Source: Micromonospora nigra (GTDB lineage: Bacteria > Actinomycetota > Actinomycetes > Mycobacteriales > Micromonosporaceae). From it: a stretch of DNA of 64,000 nt. The stretch is taken from assembly GCF_900091585.1 (NCBI RefSeq), contig NZ_FMHT01000003.1, positions 3,091,501 to 3,155,500 of the forward strand. The letters run 5' to 3'. Shown here piece after piece: positions 8,566 through 17,691 of this stretch. The position numbers and the translations under genes were made by a program. The notes under the pieces are model-generated. The model was not told the origin of the DNA and did no database searches. It saw nothing but the letters and a program-made list of their open reading frames with translations. Each line of letters opens with the position of its first letter. Within the stretch, counting starts at the first letter, position 1.

Positions 8566-10397
8566 TCAGGTGTCCAGGCCGCGCAGCACCAACGGAAGGC
8601 GGGTCGCGCCGCCCTCGACCACCCGCACCGGTACCCCCAGTCCTGCCGCGTCAGGTGGCAGGCCGCGTGTTCCACGTCGGCGTCGCAGGTCGCCGCCTGG
8701 GCGGTCACCTGGAGCACCCCGCCGGCCACGTCGGCGTCGACCACCAGCCGCCGGGACAGGTCGGTCGTGGTGCCGGCCCCCTCCCGCAGCAGCTCCGGTG
8801 GGGAGGCCGACACCACCAGCCGGGTGGACGGCCCGTACGTGTCGTCGAGCTTCTGCCCCGGCGCGGGAGTGAACACCACGTCCAGGGTGACCTCGCCGGC
8901 TGCCACGTCCGTCGGCTTACGTTCGGTGCGGTGCCGGGGTCCGTCGACCGTGTTCGCGCCGGCTGCGGACAGCGCGCCCGGGGCGAGCCGGGTCAACCGG
9001 TGCGCGGCTGACTCCACCACCAGCACCCCGCCGTCCGCGGTGAGCACCAGGTCGCTCGGCTCCGCCAGCCCGTCGGCCACCGTGGAGACCCGCTCGGTCT
9101 GCGGGTCGTAGCGGCGGACCGCGCCGTTGTACGTGTCGGCGACCAGCACCGAGCCGTCGGGCAGCGCACACACCCCCAGCGGATGCTGGAGCAGCGCCTG
9201 CGCCGCCGGCCCGTCCACGTGCCCGAAGTCGAACAGCCCCTGACCCACGGCGGTGCCCATGGTGCCGTCCTCGACGTACCGGATCGCGCTGGTCTCGCTG
9301 TCGGCCACCCACAGCCGGGCGCCGTCGGCCGACACGGACAGGCCCGACGGCTGCGCCATCCACACCTCGGGCAGCGGCCCGTCCCGCAGCGCCTCGACCG
9401 TGGTGCCCGCGTACATGCCGGCGGTGCGCTTCACCGGGTCGAACCACCAGAGCTGGTGGATGCCGGCCATCGCCACCACGATTCGGTCGTCGTACCAGGC
9501 CACGTCCCAGGGCGAGGACAGGTCGACCGAGAGGGCGTCGTGCGCGTGGTCGTCCACGGTGGAACGCCACTGCCGGCCGCTGCCGGCCACGGTGACGACC
9601 GCACCCGAGGTGAGGCTGACACCGCGCAGCAGGTGGTTGACGGTGTCCGCGACGACCACGTCGTAGCCGGCCACCTCGGCGGTGTGCGGCGGCAGCAGGC
9701 AGATGCCCTGCGGCTCCGAGAAGGAGGCCACGTCCGGCGGCCCGTCGGCCCGGCCCCGGCTGCCGGTGCCGACACGCCGGACCACCGTCTCGCCGTCGGG
9801 GGCGAGTTCGACCAGCGAGTGTCGGGCCGAGTCGGACACCAGCAGGTTGCCGCCGGGCAGGACGAGGGCCTTGCCGGGGAACCGCAGGGTGGTCTCCGGC
9901 TCGGCGGGCGGCACGTAGGGGCCGTCGCCCCGGTGCAGGGTGCCCCGGGCCTCGTGCGTGGCGATCAGGTCGTCGATGAGTCGGGCCAGCCCTTCGGCGT
10001 GGCCCTCGCCGGCCATGGTGGCCACCACGTAACCCTCGGGGTCGACCACCGCCAGGGTCGGCCAGGCGCGGGCCGCGTACTGCTGCCACATGTCCAGCTC
10101 GGGGTCGTCGAGCACCGGGTGGTGTACGCCGTACCGCTCGACGGCTGCGGCGAGGGCGTCCGGGTCCTTCTCGTGCTCGAACTTCGGCGAGTGCACGCCC
10201 ACCACGACGAGCACGTCGGCGTACTTCTCCTCCAGCGGACGCAACTCGTCGAGCACGTGCAGGCAGTTGATGCAGCAGAACGTCCAGAAGTCCAACAACG
10301 CGATCTTGCCTCGGAGGTCGGCGAGCCGCAGCTCCCGCCCGCCGGTGTTCAACCAGGCCCGACCCCGCAGCTCGGGTGCGCGTACGCGTGCACTCAT
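8566..10397 (-). CDS. Thioredoxin-like/NHL-repeat protein, apparent one-base frameshift near the C-terminus
   Basis: The N-terminal 140 residues form a thioredoxin-like domain with the FWTFCCINC motif (CxxC at 42-45). An NHL-repeat beta-propeller follows (about 170-490, blades such as PSGLSVSADGARLWVAD), then a C-terminal beta domain. The frame breaks at about residue 585: a run of five C on the plus strand (about 8634-8638) would need six for the expected tail, GVPVRVVEGG to LRGLDT, ending at 8566. Uncorrected, the frame continues antisense through pxpA to 8292, which is not credible. A one-base undercall in the sequence is the simplest explanation. The family is often annotated 'NHL domain-containing thioredoxin' and is of unknown role. 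Confidence 0.82.
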
Positions 10398-10508
10398 GGC
10401 CCCATCGTGCCGTACGACGGTGGCCTTCCGTACGGACGGGCGTGGGCTGAGTCGTACGCGACACCGCCGTCCCTCGGCCAGCGCCCGGTCAGCGGTGACT
10501 GATCAGCT

Positions 10509-10566
10509 CTGGTTGCGGCATGTCGGGGTATCCGGCGAGTGGAAGACCCCGACATGCCGCAACCAG
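10509..10566. repeat. Perfect 21-base inverted repeat with 16-base spacer
   Basis: Arms at 10509-10529 and 10546-10566 are exact reverse complements centred on GGTTGCGGCATGTCGGGG. It sits downstream of the LppU-like gene and upstream of the NHL gene, both on the minus strand. It could be a terminator for the former, but its moderate GC, long arms and lack of a T-tract also fit a dispersed palindromic element or an operator. Confidence 0.6.
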
Positions 10567-10592
10567 TGCGGCCTGCACCCCGACACGTCGCG

Positions 10593-13301
10593 TCAGCTGT
10601 CCGCCGGCTTGAGGCAGAGCACCCGGTTCGCGCCGTCGCCCGGCAACTCCACGTGCGGCAGGGCCGGGTCAGCGCAGTTGTCCTTCGTGGAGACCTTCGA
10701 GACGACGGTGTAGGCGCCCGTCTCGCCGCAGTCGGCCGCCACCGCGCTCTCGCCCGACTGCTTCACGCAGGAGCCCACGGCCGGGTCGAACTGATTGTCC
10801 GAGTCGCCCACCATGCCGAGCAGGGTCAGCAGGCCCAACGGCACGGCCAGGATGAGCACGGCGGCGACCAGCACCGCGGCGAGCACCCGCCCGTTGCGGA
10901 CCTTCGGCGGCGGGGCCTCCTTCGCCGGCTCGGACACCGGCTTGAACTGGTCGAAGCGGCCCTGCTCGGGTTCGCCCGATCCTGACGGTGACCAGGAGTC
11001 CGGCGCGGACTGCGCGGGCGGGAAGGCGGCGGTGTAGTCCGCACCGGGGCGGGCCTCCGGCGCTGGGGGGTAGGCCGCGCCGGCACCGCTGCCCGGACCT
11101 CCTGCGCCGGGCCCGGCGAACGGGTCGGCCGGCCCACCGAACTGGTCCGACTGGCGGTCGTCGTCGTGCGGGCGGACGCCGTTGACCGGCCGGTTGCTCT
11201 GCGGCGCGTCGACGAAGGACGGCACCCCCGGCGGGAAGGCCGGCGGGGCGGCCGGCGCGGCGGCGAATGCGTCCGCCCCGCCCGGTCGGTGGTCGCGGTC
11301 GTCGAAGTTGCCGCCCGGCGGCTGGTCGAACCGGGGTGGCTGGTCGAACCGGGGCGGCTGGTGTTCGGCCCGCTGGCCGTCCCGCTCCGGCTGGTCCGTC
11401 TCGACGTCGGGCCGGGCGGGTCGGCCGTACACCCGCGGTTGCGGGGTGGGCGTGCCAGCCGGGCGTGGGCCCTGGTCGGTGGGGGGCATCACTCGGCTGG
11501 CCAGCGGCACCGAGGCGCTCGCGGCGGCCCGGCCACCGGCGGGTGCCGAATCGCCGGCCTCGCCGGGCACCGAGGCCCGACCACCGCCGGCCTCGGGGGA
11601 GGTACGCGGGGCGGGCACCACGGGACCGGCCGGCGACTGGGGTTCCTCGTGCCGGGAGTCGGCCTGGCCCCAGCCGCCGGACTGCTGCTCCCGGTCGTAC
11701 GCGGGCGGGCCGCCCGGATCGCCGAACGGGGCCGGCGGGGCGTAGTCGGCTGGCGGGGCTGCGGCCAGGCTGGCACCGGGCACCCGCTGCTCCTGAGGGG
11801 GCAGCGGCACCGCGTTGGCGGGCGAGATGCCCGGCCCGGGTGCCGGCTGGTAGGCGGGGGAATCCTCGGCCCGGCCGGAACGGGCGTCGCCCGAGTCGGC
11901 CCGCCCCCACGCCTCGTCGGCGCTCCAGGGCTGCACGTCGGGCACCATCCGGTCGACACCCGGCTGCTGCCCGGCGGCCTCGGTGGGGCCCCAGGAGGGG
12001 AGCGGTCCGCCGGGGCCGGGCACGGACACACTGGCCCGGGCCGGCGCGGTGGAGCCCTGCTCGGAGCCCTGCTCGTCGCGGGGCTGCCTGCCGGCGTCCG
12101 GCCGGTCGTCGCCGGTCATCCAGGCCGGCTGCTGCGCTGCGGCGGCACCCGACCAGCCCGGCTGTTCGTCCTGCCGGGCCCAGTCGGGCTGGGCGGGCCG
12201 CTCGCCGGGGGCGTCGTCACGCCGCGCCCAGTCGGGCTGCTCGCCCGGCGCGGAACCCGCCGGCCAGGTCTCCGTGCGGGCCCGGTCGGGCTGCTGCTCG
12301 GCCGCCCAGGCGGGCTGGTTCTGCGGGTCGGGCGACCAACCGCCCGGCCGCGCGGGCTCGTCCTGCGGGCCCCAGTTCGGTGCCGACGGGCTCGCCTGTG
12401 GCACCTGTGCGCTGGCCCGCGCGGCGGGCGGGCCCTGCTCGGCCTGTACCCACGCGGGTCGGTCGTTGGGTTGCTCCTGGCCGGTCTGCCCCCAGCCGGG
12501 TCGGTCGGCGGGCTGCTCCTGCTCCGTCCGTGCCCAGGCCGGTCGCTCGGCCTGCTGGCCCTGGCCGGACTGTGCCCAGGCGGGCTGGTCGGCTGCGGCC
12601 TGTTGGCCCTGGCCGGCCTGCGCCCAGTCGGGCTGTGGGGCGGCGTTCTGGCCCTGCGCCCAGTCGGGCTGCTGCGGGCGGTCCTCGGGCTGGCGCGAGT
12701 CGGACGCCGAGGCACCCCACGCCTGCTGCGGGGCGGCGCCGGTGTCCCAGTTCTCGGCCGGGCGTGCGGCGGCGGTCGGCACCTGTGCGGCACCCCGGGC
12801 GGCGGGCTGCGCGGGGGCGGCGTTCTCGCCCTGGGCCCACGCGGGCTGGTTCTGCGCACCCTGCGCCCAGGTGGGCTGGTTCTGTTCGCCCTGCGGTTCC
12901 CAGGCGGGCTGACCGGCGGCGGCGTTGTCACCCTGCGCCCAGGCGGGCTGTGGGGCGGCGTTCTGGCCCTGCGCCCAGGCGGGCTGTTGGCCCTGCTCGG
13001 GCTGCGCCGGCCAGGGCTGCTGCGCACCGCCCTGCGGCTCCCAACCCTGGGGCGATGTGGAGGGTGGCTGCGGGTTGGACTGGTTGCCACCCCACGGGGC
13101 GGCCGGCTGGCCGCCGGCCCAGGTGGGCGCCGGGGAGTCGGGTCGCGTCGGCGGCGGTGGTGCCCAGCCGAGGTCGGGAGCGGCGGCGCCGTACCCGTTG
13201 TCCTGCTGCGCCGGTCGGTCGCCGTACGGCGCCTGTCCGCCGCCGCCCGGCGGCACCTCGTCCGGCTGCTGGCCGGGGTGGTGCGAGCCCTCGGACGTCA
13301 T
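10593..13301 (-). CDS. Trp/Gln/Pro-rich repeat protein with one membrane helix and LppU/SCO3897-like C-terminal domain
   Basis: A 902-residue protein. About 800 residues are low complexity. Positions roughly 90-330 carry many copies of words like QPAWAQG, QPDWAQ and GWGQTGQ, then Pro/Ala/Gly-rich sequence. One membrane helix (about 805-825, AAVLVAAVLILAVPLGLLTLL) is followed by a roughly 75-residue extracytoplasmic domain with four Cys in the contexts GSCV, DCGE, DNCAD and LCLK. That pattern resembles the LppU/SCO3897 family of actinobacterial envelope proteins, where the Cys probably form two disulfides. The topology is a long cytoplasmic disordered tail and a small external domain. GGAGGAGG supports the ATG at 13301. 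Function is unknown. Confidence 0.75.
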   Translation of the reverse strand: MTSEGSHHPGQQPDEVPPGGGGQAPYGDRPAQQDNGYGAAAPDLGWAPPPPTRPDSPAPTWAGGQPAAPWGGNQSNPQPPSTSPQGWEPQGGAQQPWPAQPEQGQQPAWAQGQNAAPQPAWAQGDNAAAGQPAWEPQGEQNQPTWAQGAQNQPAWAQGENAAPAQPAARGAAQVPTAAARPAENWDTGAAPQQAWGASASDSRQPEDRPQQPDWAQGQNAAPQPDWAQAGQGQQAAADQPAWAQSGQGQQAERPAWARTEQEQPADRPGWGQTGQEQPNDRPAWVQAEQGPPAARASAQVPQASPSAPNWGPQDEPARPGGWSPDPQNQPAWAAEQQPDRARTETWPAGSAPGEQPDWARRDDAPGERPAQPDWARQDEQPGWSGAAAAQQPAWMTGDDRPDAGRQPRDEQGSEQGSTAPARASVSVPGPGGPLPSWGPTEAAGQQPGVDRMVPDVQPWSADEAWGRADSGDARSGRAEDSPAYQPAPGPGISPANAVPLPPQEQRVPGASLAAAPPADYAPPAPFGDPGGPPAYDREQQSGGWGQADSRHEEPQSPAGPVVPAPRTSPEAGGGRASVPGEAGDSAPAGGRAAASASVPLASRVMPPTDQGPRPAGTPTPQPRVYGRPARPDVETDQPERDGQRAEHQPPRFDQPPRFDQPPGGNFDDRDHRPGGADAFAAAPAAPPAFPPGVPSFVDAPQSNRPVNGVRPHDDDRQSDQFGGPADPFAGPGAGGPGSGAGAAYPPAPEARPGADYTAAFPPAQSAPDSWSPSGSGEPEQGRFDQFKPVSEPAKEAPPPKVRNGRVLAAVLVAAVLILAVPLGLLTLLGMVGDSDNQFDPAVGSCVKQSGESAVAADCGETGAYTVVSKVSTKDNCADPALPHVELPGDGANRVLCLKPADS

Positions 13302-13650
13302 GCGTGCGCCTCCTCCATCACATGTCGGCCGCCGGTGCCGATCGGTCTGCTCGACGGGGTTGCCGGCGTCGCCGGTCCCGTACCGGTCGTGCCGGCTCCC
13401 CGCACCGTATCCGGTGGCCGCCCCGGGGGGCTTCCGGGGAGCGTGGCCGTCACTTTCCGTCGCCGGATGGTTTCGAGCGGCTTCTGTCGGCTCGACGTGT
13501 TCCGGCGTGGCGGTTGACGACCGAGCCTCACCGTACCGGGCGGTGCGTCGGGGTGGAATCCCGGTGCCGCTGGCGTCGGAACGCCGACGACCCGCCCGGG
13601 TGCCCGGGCGGGTCGTCGGACTGGAGGAGGGTGGGAAACGTGGTGGAGCG
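13302..13650. other. Intergenic region without a supported gene
   Basis: This 349-base gap holds the ribosome site of the LppU-like gene next to 13301 and the hairpin at 13584-13619. A short minus-strand frame ends within the ATGA overlapping the LppU-like start, but its composition (Pro/Arg/Thr-rich, no motif) does not support a gene. Confidence 0.5.
13584..13619 (-). terminator. Hairpin terminator for the small gene at 13651
   Basis: A perfect 17-base-pair stem with a minimal TG loop (arms 13584-13600 and 13603-13619) begins about 30 bases beyond the stop of the minus-strand small gene. Confidence 0.75.
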
Positions 13651-13788
13651 TCAGTGCATGTGACGCTGCGCGATGGCGAGGATCTCGTCGCGGACCGCGG
13701 GCGAGTTGGCGGAGCGCAGCGCGGCCTCGATGGCGCGGGCGCGGCGGCTGGCGTCGCGGCGGTTGCGGAATCGCTCGATCATGCTCAT
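13651..13788 (-). CDS. Small basic/helical conserved protein of 45 residues
   Basis: A 45-residue protein starting MSMIERFRNRRDASRR, with an Arg-rich N-terminal helix and a second helix containing AVRDEILAIAQRHMH. The ATG at 13788 has a strong GGAGGAGA box seven bases upstream, and a classic hairpin follows the stop, so it is an independently expressed gene. It sits downstream of an unusually AT-rich 160-base region containing a TAATAAT -10-like box (minus strand, 13868-13874). Short Arg-rich actinobacterial proteins of this type have no known function; nucleic-acid binding is only a guess from charge. Confidence 0.7.
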   Translation of the reverse strand: MSMIERFRNRRDASRRARAIEAALRSANSPAVRDEILAIAQRHMH

Positions 13789-13948
13789 GGTGGCTCTCCT
13801 CCTGGCTATTCGGTTGTCAGCCCGTCGTTGACTCCATTCAAGCGCAGGACGAGGCAAAGTTCCAATGATTATTAGGTGAGCTGGGACACCAGCCTAAAGA
13901 TCGTAGGTCAACGGTCGTTAAGGCTGAAGGTTTCTTAGCCTCATGGCA

Positions 13949-13990
13949 ACGGCCGGTGTGCCGGGCGTTAACCCCGGGCACACCGGCCGT
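13949..13990 (-). terminator. Hairpin terminator after the E2 gene
   Basis: A perfect 14-base-pair stem (13949-13962 with 13977-13990) lies 20 bases beyond the stop of the dihydrolipoamide acyltransferase gene on the minus strand. Confidence 0.7.
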
Positions 13991-14009
13991 CGGCCGTGCT
14001 GGTGGACCG

Positions 14010-15521
14010 TCAGGTCCAGGCGAGCAGCGCCGCCTCCGGGTCGGCGAGGAAGTCGCCGACGTCGCGCAGGAACTTCGAGCCCAGCTCGCCGTCGATGATG
14101 CGGTGGTCGAAGGAGAGGCCCAGCGTGGTCACCTGCCGTGGCTTCACCTTGCCCTTGTGCACCCAGGGCAGCTCCCTGACCGCGCCGAAGGCCAGGATCG
14201 CCGACTCGCCCGGCGGCAGGATCGGCGTGCCCGTGTCCACTCCGAACACCCCCACGTTGGTGATCGTCAACGTGCCGCCGGACATGTCGGCCGGGGACGT
14301 CTTCCCGGCCTTCGCGGTCTGCACCAGCCCGGTCATCGCGTCCGCCAGCTCACGCAACGAGAGCCGGCCCGCGTCCTTGATGTTCGGCACGATCAGGCCA
14401 CGGTCGGTGGCCGCCGCGATGCCCAGGTTGACGTACTCCTTCACCACGATCTCGTCGCCCGCCCAGGTCGAGTTGACCATCGGGTGACGCCGGACCGCGA
14501 GCAGGACCGCCTTGGCGACCAGCAGCAACGGCGAGACCCGGACGTCCCGCCACTCCCGCCGCCCGCGCAGCCGGTCCAGGGCCTTCATCGCCCGGGTCAT
14601 GTCGACGGTCAGGAACTCCGTCACGTGCGGGGCCGTGAACGCCGAGCGGGACATGTTCTCGGCGGTGAGCTTGCGTACCCCCTTGACCGGGATGCGCTGC
14701 TCGCGGTCCGCGCCGAAACTCGCGGCGGCCGTGGCCGTGGCCGTGGCCGTGGCCGTGGGGGTGGCCGTGGCCGTGGGGGTGGCCGTGGCCGGCTCGGCGG
14801 CCGACGCCGCCCCGCTCGCGGCCTGCTGCACGTCCTCCCGCGTGATCGACCCGAGCGGCCCCGACCCCACCACGGTGCCCAGGTCGACGCCGAGATCCTT
14901 CGCCAGCTTCCGCACCGGCGGCTTGGCCAGCACCAACGCGCCGGCCCGCCCGTTGCCGTTCGCCGCGGGAGCCGGCGACACCGGGGCGGCCTTCGACACC
15001 GGCGCGGCGGGCGCGGCCGGTGCCGCAGCCGCCGTGGCGGTGTCGGTCTGCACCGGGACCGCACCCTTGCGCGGGCGGCGCTTGGCGGTCGTCGTACGCG
15101 GGCCGTAGCCGACCAGCACGGCCGTGCGGCCACCCGGCGCGGGACCGCCGATCAGGCCCGGCTCGACCGCGCCCTCGGCGGGCGCAACCTGCACGGCGGC
15201 CAACGAAGTCGCCGACGGGGCGGGCAGTTCGGTGGCCGGCGCACCCGTGGTCGACTGTTCGACCGGGCCCGCGCCCGGGTCGGTGTCGATCGCGATGATC
15301 GGCGTGCCGACCTCCACCGTGGTGCCCTCCGGGTGGAAGATCGCCTGCACCTGGCCGGCCCACTTCGCCGGGATCTCCACGGCCGCCTTGGCCGTCTCCA
15401 CCTCGACGATCGGCTGGTTCAGCTCGATGGTGTCGCCCACCTTGACCAGCCAGGCGAGGATCTCGCCCTCGGTCAGGCCCTCGCCCCGGTCGGGCAGGTT
15501 GAACTCCTTGATCCGCGACAT
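14010..15521 (-). CDS. 2-oxo acid dehydrogenase E2 (dihydrolipoamide acyltransferase)
   Basis: The 503-residue protein has one lipoyl domain (1-80; lipoyl Lys45 in VETAKAAVEI), a long Ala/Pro linker, an E3-binding domain (PPVRKLAKDLGVDLGTVVGSG, about 205-240), a second linker of alternating Ala-Thr-Pro, and the catalytic acyltransferase domain with HxxxD as SFDHRIIDG (His473, Asp477). E2 transfers the acyl group from lipoamide to CoA and forms the core of the complex. ATG at 15521 lies five bases after the E1beta stop. Sequence alone does not settle pyruvate versus branched-chain 2-oxo acids; the three-gene order E1alpha-E1beta-E2 with no E3 favours the branched-chain type. No E3 gene is nearby. 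Confidence 0.9.
   Translation of the reverse strand: MSRIKEFNLPDRGEGLTEGEILAWLVKVGDTIELNQPIVEVETAKAAVEIPAKWAGQVQAIFHPEGTTVEVGTPIIAIDTDPGAGPVEQSTTGAPATELPAPSATSLAAVQVAPAEGAVEPGLIGGPAPGGRTAVLVGYGPRTTTAKRRPRKGAVPVQTDTATAAAAPAAPAAPVSKAAPVSPAPAANGNGRAGALVLAKPPVRKLAKDLGVDLGTVVGSGPLGSITREDVQQAASGAASAAEPATATPTATATPTATATATATAAASFGADREQRIPVKGVRKLTAENMSRSAFTAPHVTEFLTVDMTRAMKALDRLRGRREWRDVRVSPLLLVAKAVLLAVRRHPMVNSTWAGDEIVVKEYVNLGIAAATDRGLIVPNIKDAGRLSLRELADAMTGLVQTAKAGKTSPADMSGGTLTITNVGVFGVDTGTPILPPGESAILAFGAVRELPWVHKGKVKPRQVTTLGLSFDHRIIDGELGSKFLRDVGDFLADPEAALLAWT
14727..14786 (-). repeat. Hexanucleotide microsatellite inside the E2 linker
   Basis: Ten head-to-tail hexamers, eight GGCCGT and two GGGGGT on the plus strand, encode an Ala-Thr/Pro-Thr alternation in the flexible linker between the E3-binding and catalytic domains. 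Unit gain or loss would keep the frame and change linker length. Confidence 0.9.
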
Positions 15522-15526
15522 GCCGA

Positions 15527-16516
15527 TCACCAGCCGAAGGTGCGGTCGACGGCGTCGAGCACCCGGTCGAGGTCGGGCAGGTACTCCTCCTCCACCCGGG
15601 CGGCCGGGTAGGGGGTGTCGAAGCCGGTCACCCGCAGCACCGGGGACTCCAGGGAGTAGAAGCACTCCTCCGTGATCCGCGCCGCGATCTCCGCGCCCAT
15701 GCCCAGGTTGCCCTGGGCCTCGTGCACCACGACCGCCCGACCGGTGCGCCGCACCGACTCGTAGGCCACGCCCAGATCCAGCGGGGACAGCGTGCGCAGG
15801 TCGATGACCTCCAGCTCCCGACCGTCCTCGGCGGCGGCCGTCGCCGCGTCCAGGCAGGTGCGGACCATCGGGCCGTACGCCAGCAGCGTGACGTCCGTGC
15901 CGGGCCGCGCCACCCGCGCCGAGTGCAGCGGGTACGCCTGTGACAGCGGGGCGTCCAGGTCGACCGGACCCTTCTCCCAGTAGCGCCGCTTCGGCTCCAG
16001 GAAGACGATCGGGTCGTCCGAGGCGATCGCCTGCTGGATCATCACGTACGCGTCCTGGGGGGTGGAGCAGGACACCACCTTCAGGCCGGCAGTGTGGGCG
16101 AAGTACGCCTCCGGCGACTCGGAGTGGTGCTCCACCGCGCCGATGCCACCGCCGAACGGGATCCGGATGACCATCGGGATCCGCACCTTGCCCTGCGAGC
16201 GGTAGTGCATCTTCGCCACCTGCGACACGATCTGGTCGTACGCCGGGTAGACGAAGCCGTCGAACTGGATCTCGCAGATCGGCCGGTAGCCGCGGATGGC
16301 CAGGCCGACCGCGGTGCCGATGATGCCGGACTCGGCCAGCGGGGTGTCGATCACCCGCTGGTCGCCGAAGTCCTTCTGGAGCCCGTCGGTGATCCGGAAG
16401 ACGCCGCCGAGCTTGCCGACGTCCTCGCCCATGATGACGACCTTCGGGTCGTTCTCCAGGGCCCTGCGCAGGCCGACGTTGAGAGCCTTGCCGAGGGTGA
16501 GCGTCTCCGTGGCCAT
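15527..16516 (-). CDS. 2-oxo acid dehydrogenase E1 beta subunit
   Basis: A 329-residue transketolase-like subunit with MGEDVGKLGGVFRITDGL near the N-terminus, the SGIIGTAVGLAIRGYRP segment, EHHSESPEAYFAH and the C-terminal VVVHEAQGNLGMGAEIAARI. With E1alpha it forms the thiamine-diphosphate-dependent decarboxylase that hands the acyl group to E2. Its ATG shares one base with the E1alpha stop (TGATG), and E2 starts five bases after its own stop, so the three subunits are expected in stoichiometric co-translation. Confidence 0.93.
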   Translation of the reverse strand: MATETLTLGKALNVGLRRALENDPKVVIMGEDVGKLGGVFRITDGLQKDFGDQRVIDTPLAESGIIGTAVGLAIRGYRPICEIQFDGFVYPAYDQIVSQVAKMHYRSQGKVRIPMVIRIPFGGGIGAVEHHSESPEAYFAHTAGLKVVSCSTPQDAYVMIQQAIASDDPIVFLEPKRRYWEKGPVDLDAPLSQAYPLHSARVARPGTDVTLLAYGPMVRTCLDAATAAAEDGRELEVIDLRTLSPLDLGVAYESVRRTGRAVVVHEAQGNLGMGAEIAARITEECFYSLESPVLRVTGFDTPYPAARVEEEYLPDLDRVLDAVDRTFGW

Positions 16517-17691
16517 CAGTGCGCGCTCCCCTCGAACGACTCCAGGTAGTTCGTGAACTGCATCCGCTGCTCGTCGAGTTCCGGGGACCCGTGGGGGTAG
16601 ACGTGGTCGAACATCGTCACCGGCTCCGGGTTCGGCATGGCCAACACCCGCTCCCGCAGGTGCACCGACTCGGTGCGGGCCTGCTCGTCGACCTCGGCGA
16701 AGAAGCCGTCGTCGGCGATCTGCTGCTTGGTCAGGAACGCCTTCATCCGGGCGATCGGGTCCTTGGCCTGCCAGGCCTCGACCTCGCTGGCGATCCGGTA
16801 ACGGGTCGGGTCGTCGGAGGTGGTGTGCGCCCCCATCCGGTACGTGTACGCCTCGATCAGGCTCGGGCCCTGCCCGTGCCGGGCGTTGTCCAACGCGTGC
16901 CGCGTCACCGCGTACGTGGCCAGCACGTCGTTGCCGTCCACCCGGATGCCGGGGAAGCCGAAGCCGGCGGCCCGCTGGTAGAGCGGGACCCGGGTCTGCC
17001 GCTCCAGGGGCTCCGAGATGGCGTACTGGTTGTTCTGGCAGAAGAACACCAGCGGGGCATTGAAGACGCTGGCCCAGACGAACGCCTCGTTGACGTCGCC
17101 CTGGCTGGTCGCGCCGTCCCCGAAGTAGGCGATGACCGCCTCGCCGTCGTCGCCGCCGGTCTTGCCGTCCATCGCGATGCCCATGGCGTACCCGGTCGCG
17201 TGCAGGGTCTGCGCCCCGATCACGATCGTGTACATGTTGAACCTGAACTCGTTCGGGTCCCAGCCGCCCTGGTCGACGCCCCGGAACAGGCCCAGCGGCA
17301 TGATCGGGTCGATGCCCCGGCAGTAGAGGACGCCGTGCTCCCGGTAGGTCGGGAATGCCATGTCCTGGGTACGCAGGGCGCGCCCGGAACCGACCTGGGC
17401 GGCCTCCTGTCCGAGCAGGCTGGCCCAGAGGCCCAGCTCACCCTGGCGTTGCAGGGCGGTGGCCTCCGCGTCCAGCTTCCGGACCAGCACGAGATCGCGG
17501 TACAGGCCGCGGTACTCGTCGTCGGTCAAGTCGACGCGGTACTCGGTGCCGTCCGGCCCGGTCGCGCTGTCGATCCGCTCACCCTCCGGGGTCAGCAGCT
17601 GCACCAGCGAGGGGTCGCCGGTCTTCGCCTTCCTCGAACGGGGTGCGGCCCGTCGGCCGCGGGGGGACACCCCGGGGTCGCCCTTTGCCAT
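16516..17691 (-). CDS. 2-oxo acid dehydrogenase E1 alpha subunit
   Basis: A 391-residue protein with the thiamine-diphosphate motif GDGATSQGD...NN (residues within YFGDGATSQGDVNEAFV and FFCQNNQYA), the RTQDMAFPTYREHG segment and YTYRMGAHTTSDDPTRYR, a typical E1alpha phosphorylation-loop-like region. A basic N-terminal tail of about 30 residues (KGDPGVSPRGRRAAPRSRKAK) is an extension. ATG at 17691 with an AGGGAGAG box is preferred over the upstream frame-open start, which adds only Arg-rich sequence. It is the first gene of the operon. Confidence 0.92.
   Translation of the reverse strand: MAKGDPGVSPRGRRAAPRSRKAKTGDPSLVQLLTPEGERIDSATGPDGTEYRVDLTDDEYRGLYRDLVLVRKLDAEATALQRQGELGLWASLLGQEAAQVGSGRALRTQDMAFPTYREHGVLYCRGIDPIMPLGLFRGVDQGGWDPNEFRFNMYTIVIGAQTLHATGYAMGIAMDGKTGGDDGEAVIAYFGDGATSQGDVNEAFVWASVFNAPLVFFCQNNQYAISEPLERQTRVPLYQRAAGFGFPGIRVDGNDVLATYAVTRHALDNARHGQGPSLIEAYTYRMGAHTTSDDPTRYRIASEVEAWQAKDPIARMKAFLTKQQIADDGFFAEVDEQARTESVHLRERVLAMPNPEPVTMFDHVYPHGSPELDEQRMQFTNYLESFEGSAH

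Noticed and set aside
11166..13517. Plus-strand frames of up to 798 codons opposite the LppU-like gene
   Set aside because: They mirror repetitive coding sequence and give only Gly/Arg/Leu- or Arg/Pro-rich translations with no ribosome site.
14727..14786. Possible CRISPR-like repeat
   Set aside because: Six-base units without spacers inside a coding linker are a microsatellite.
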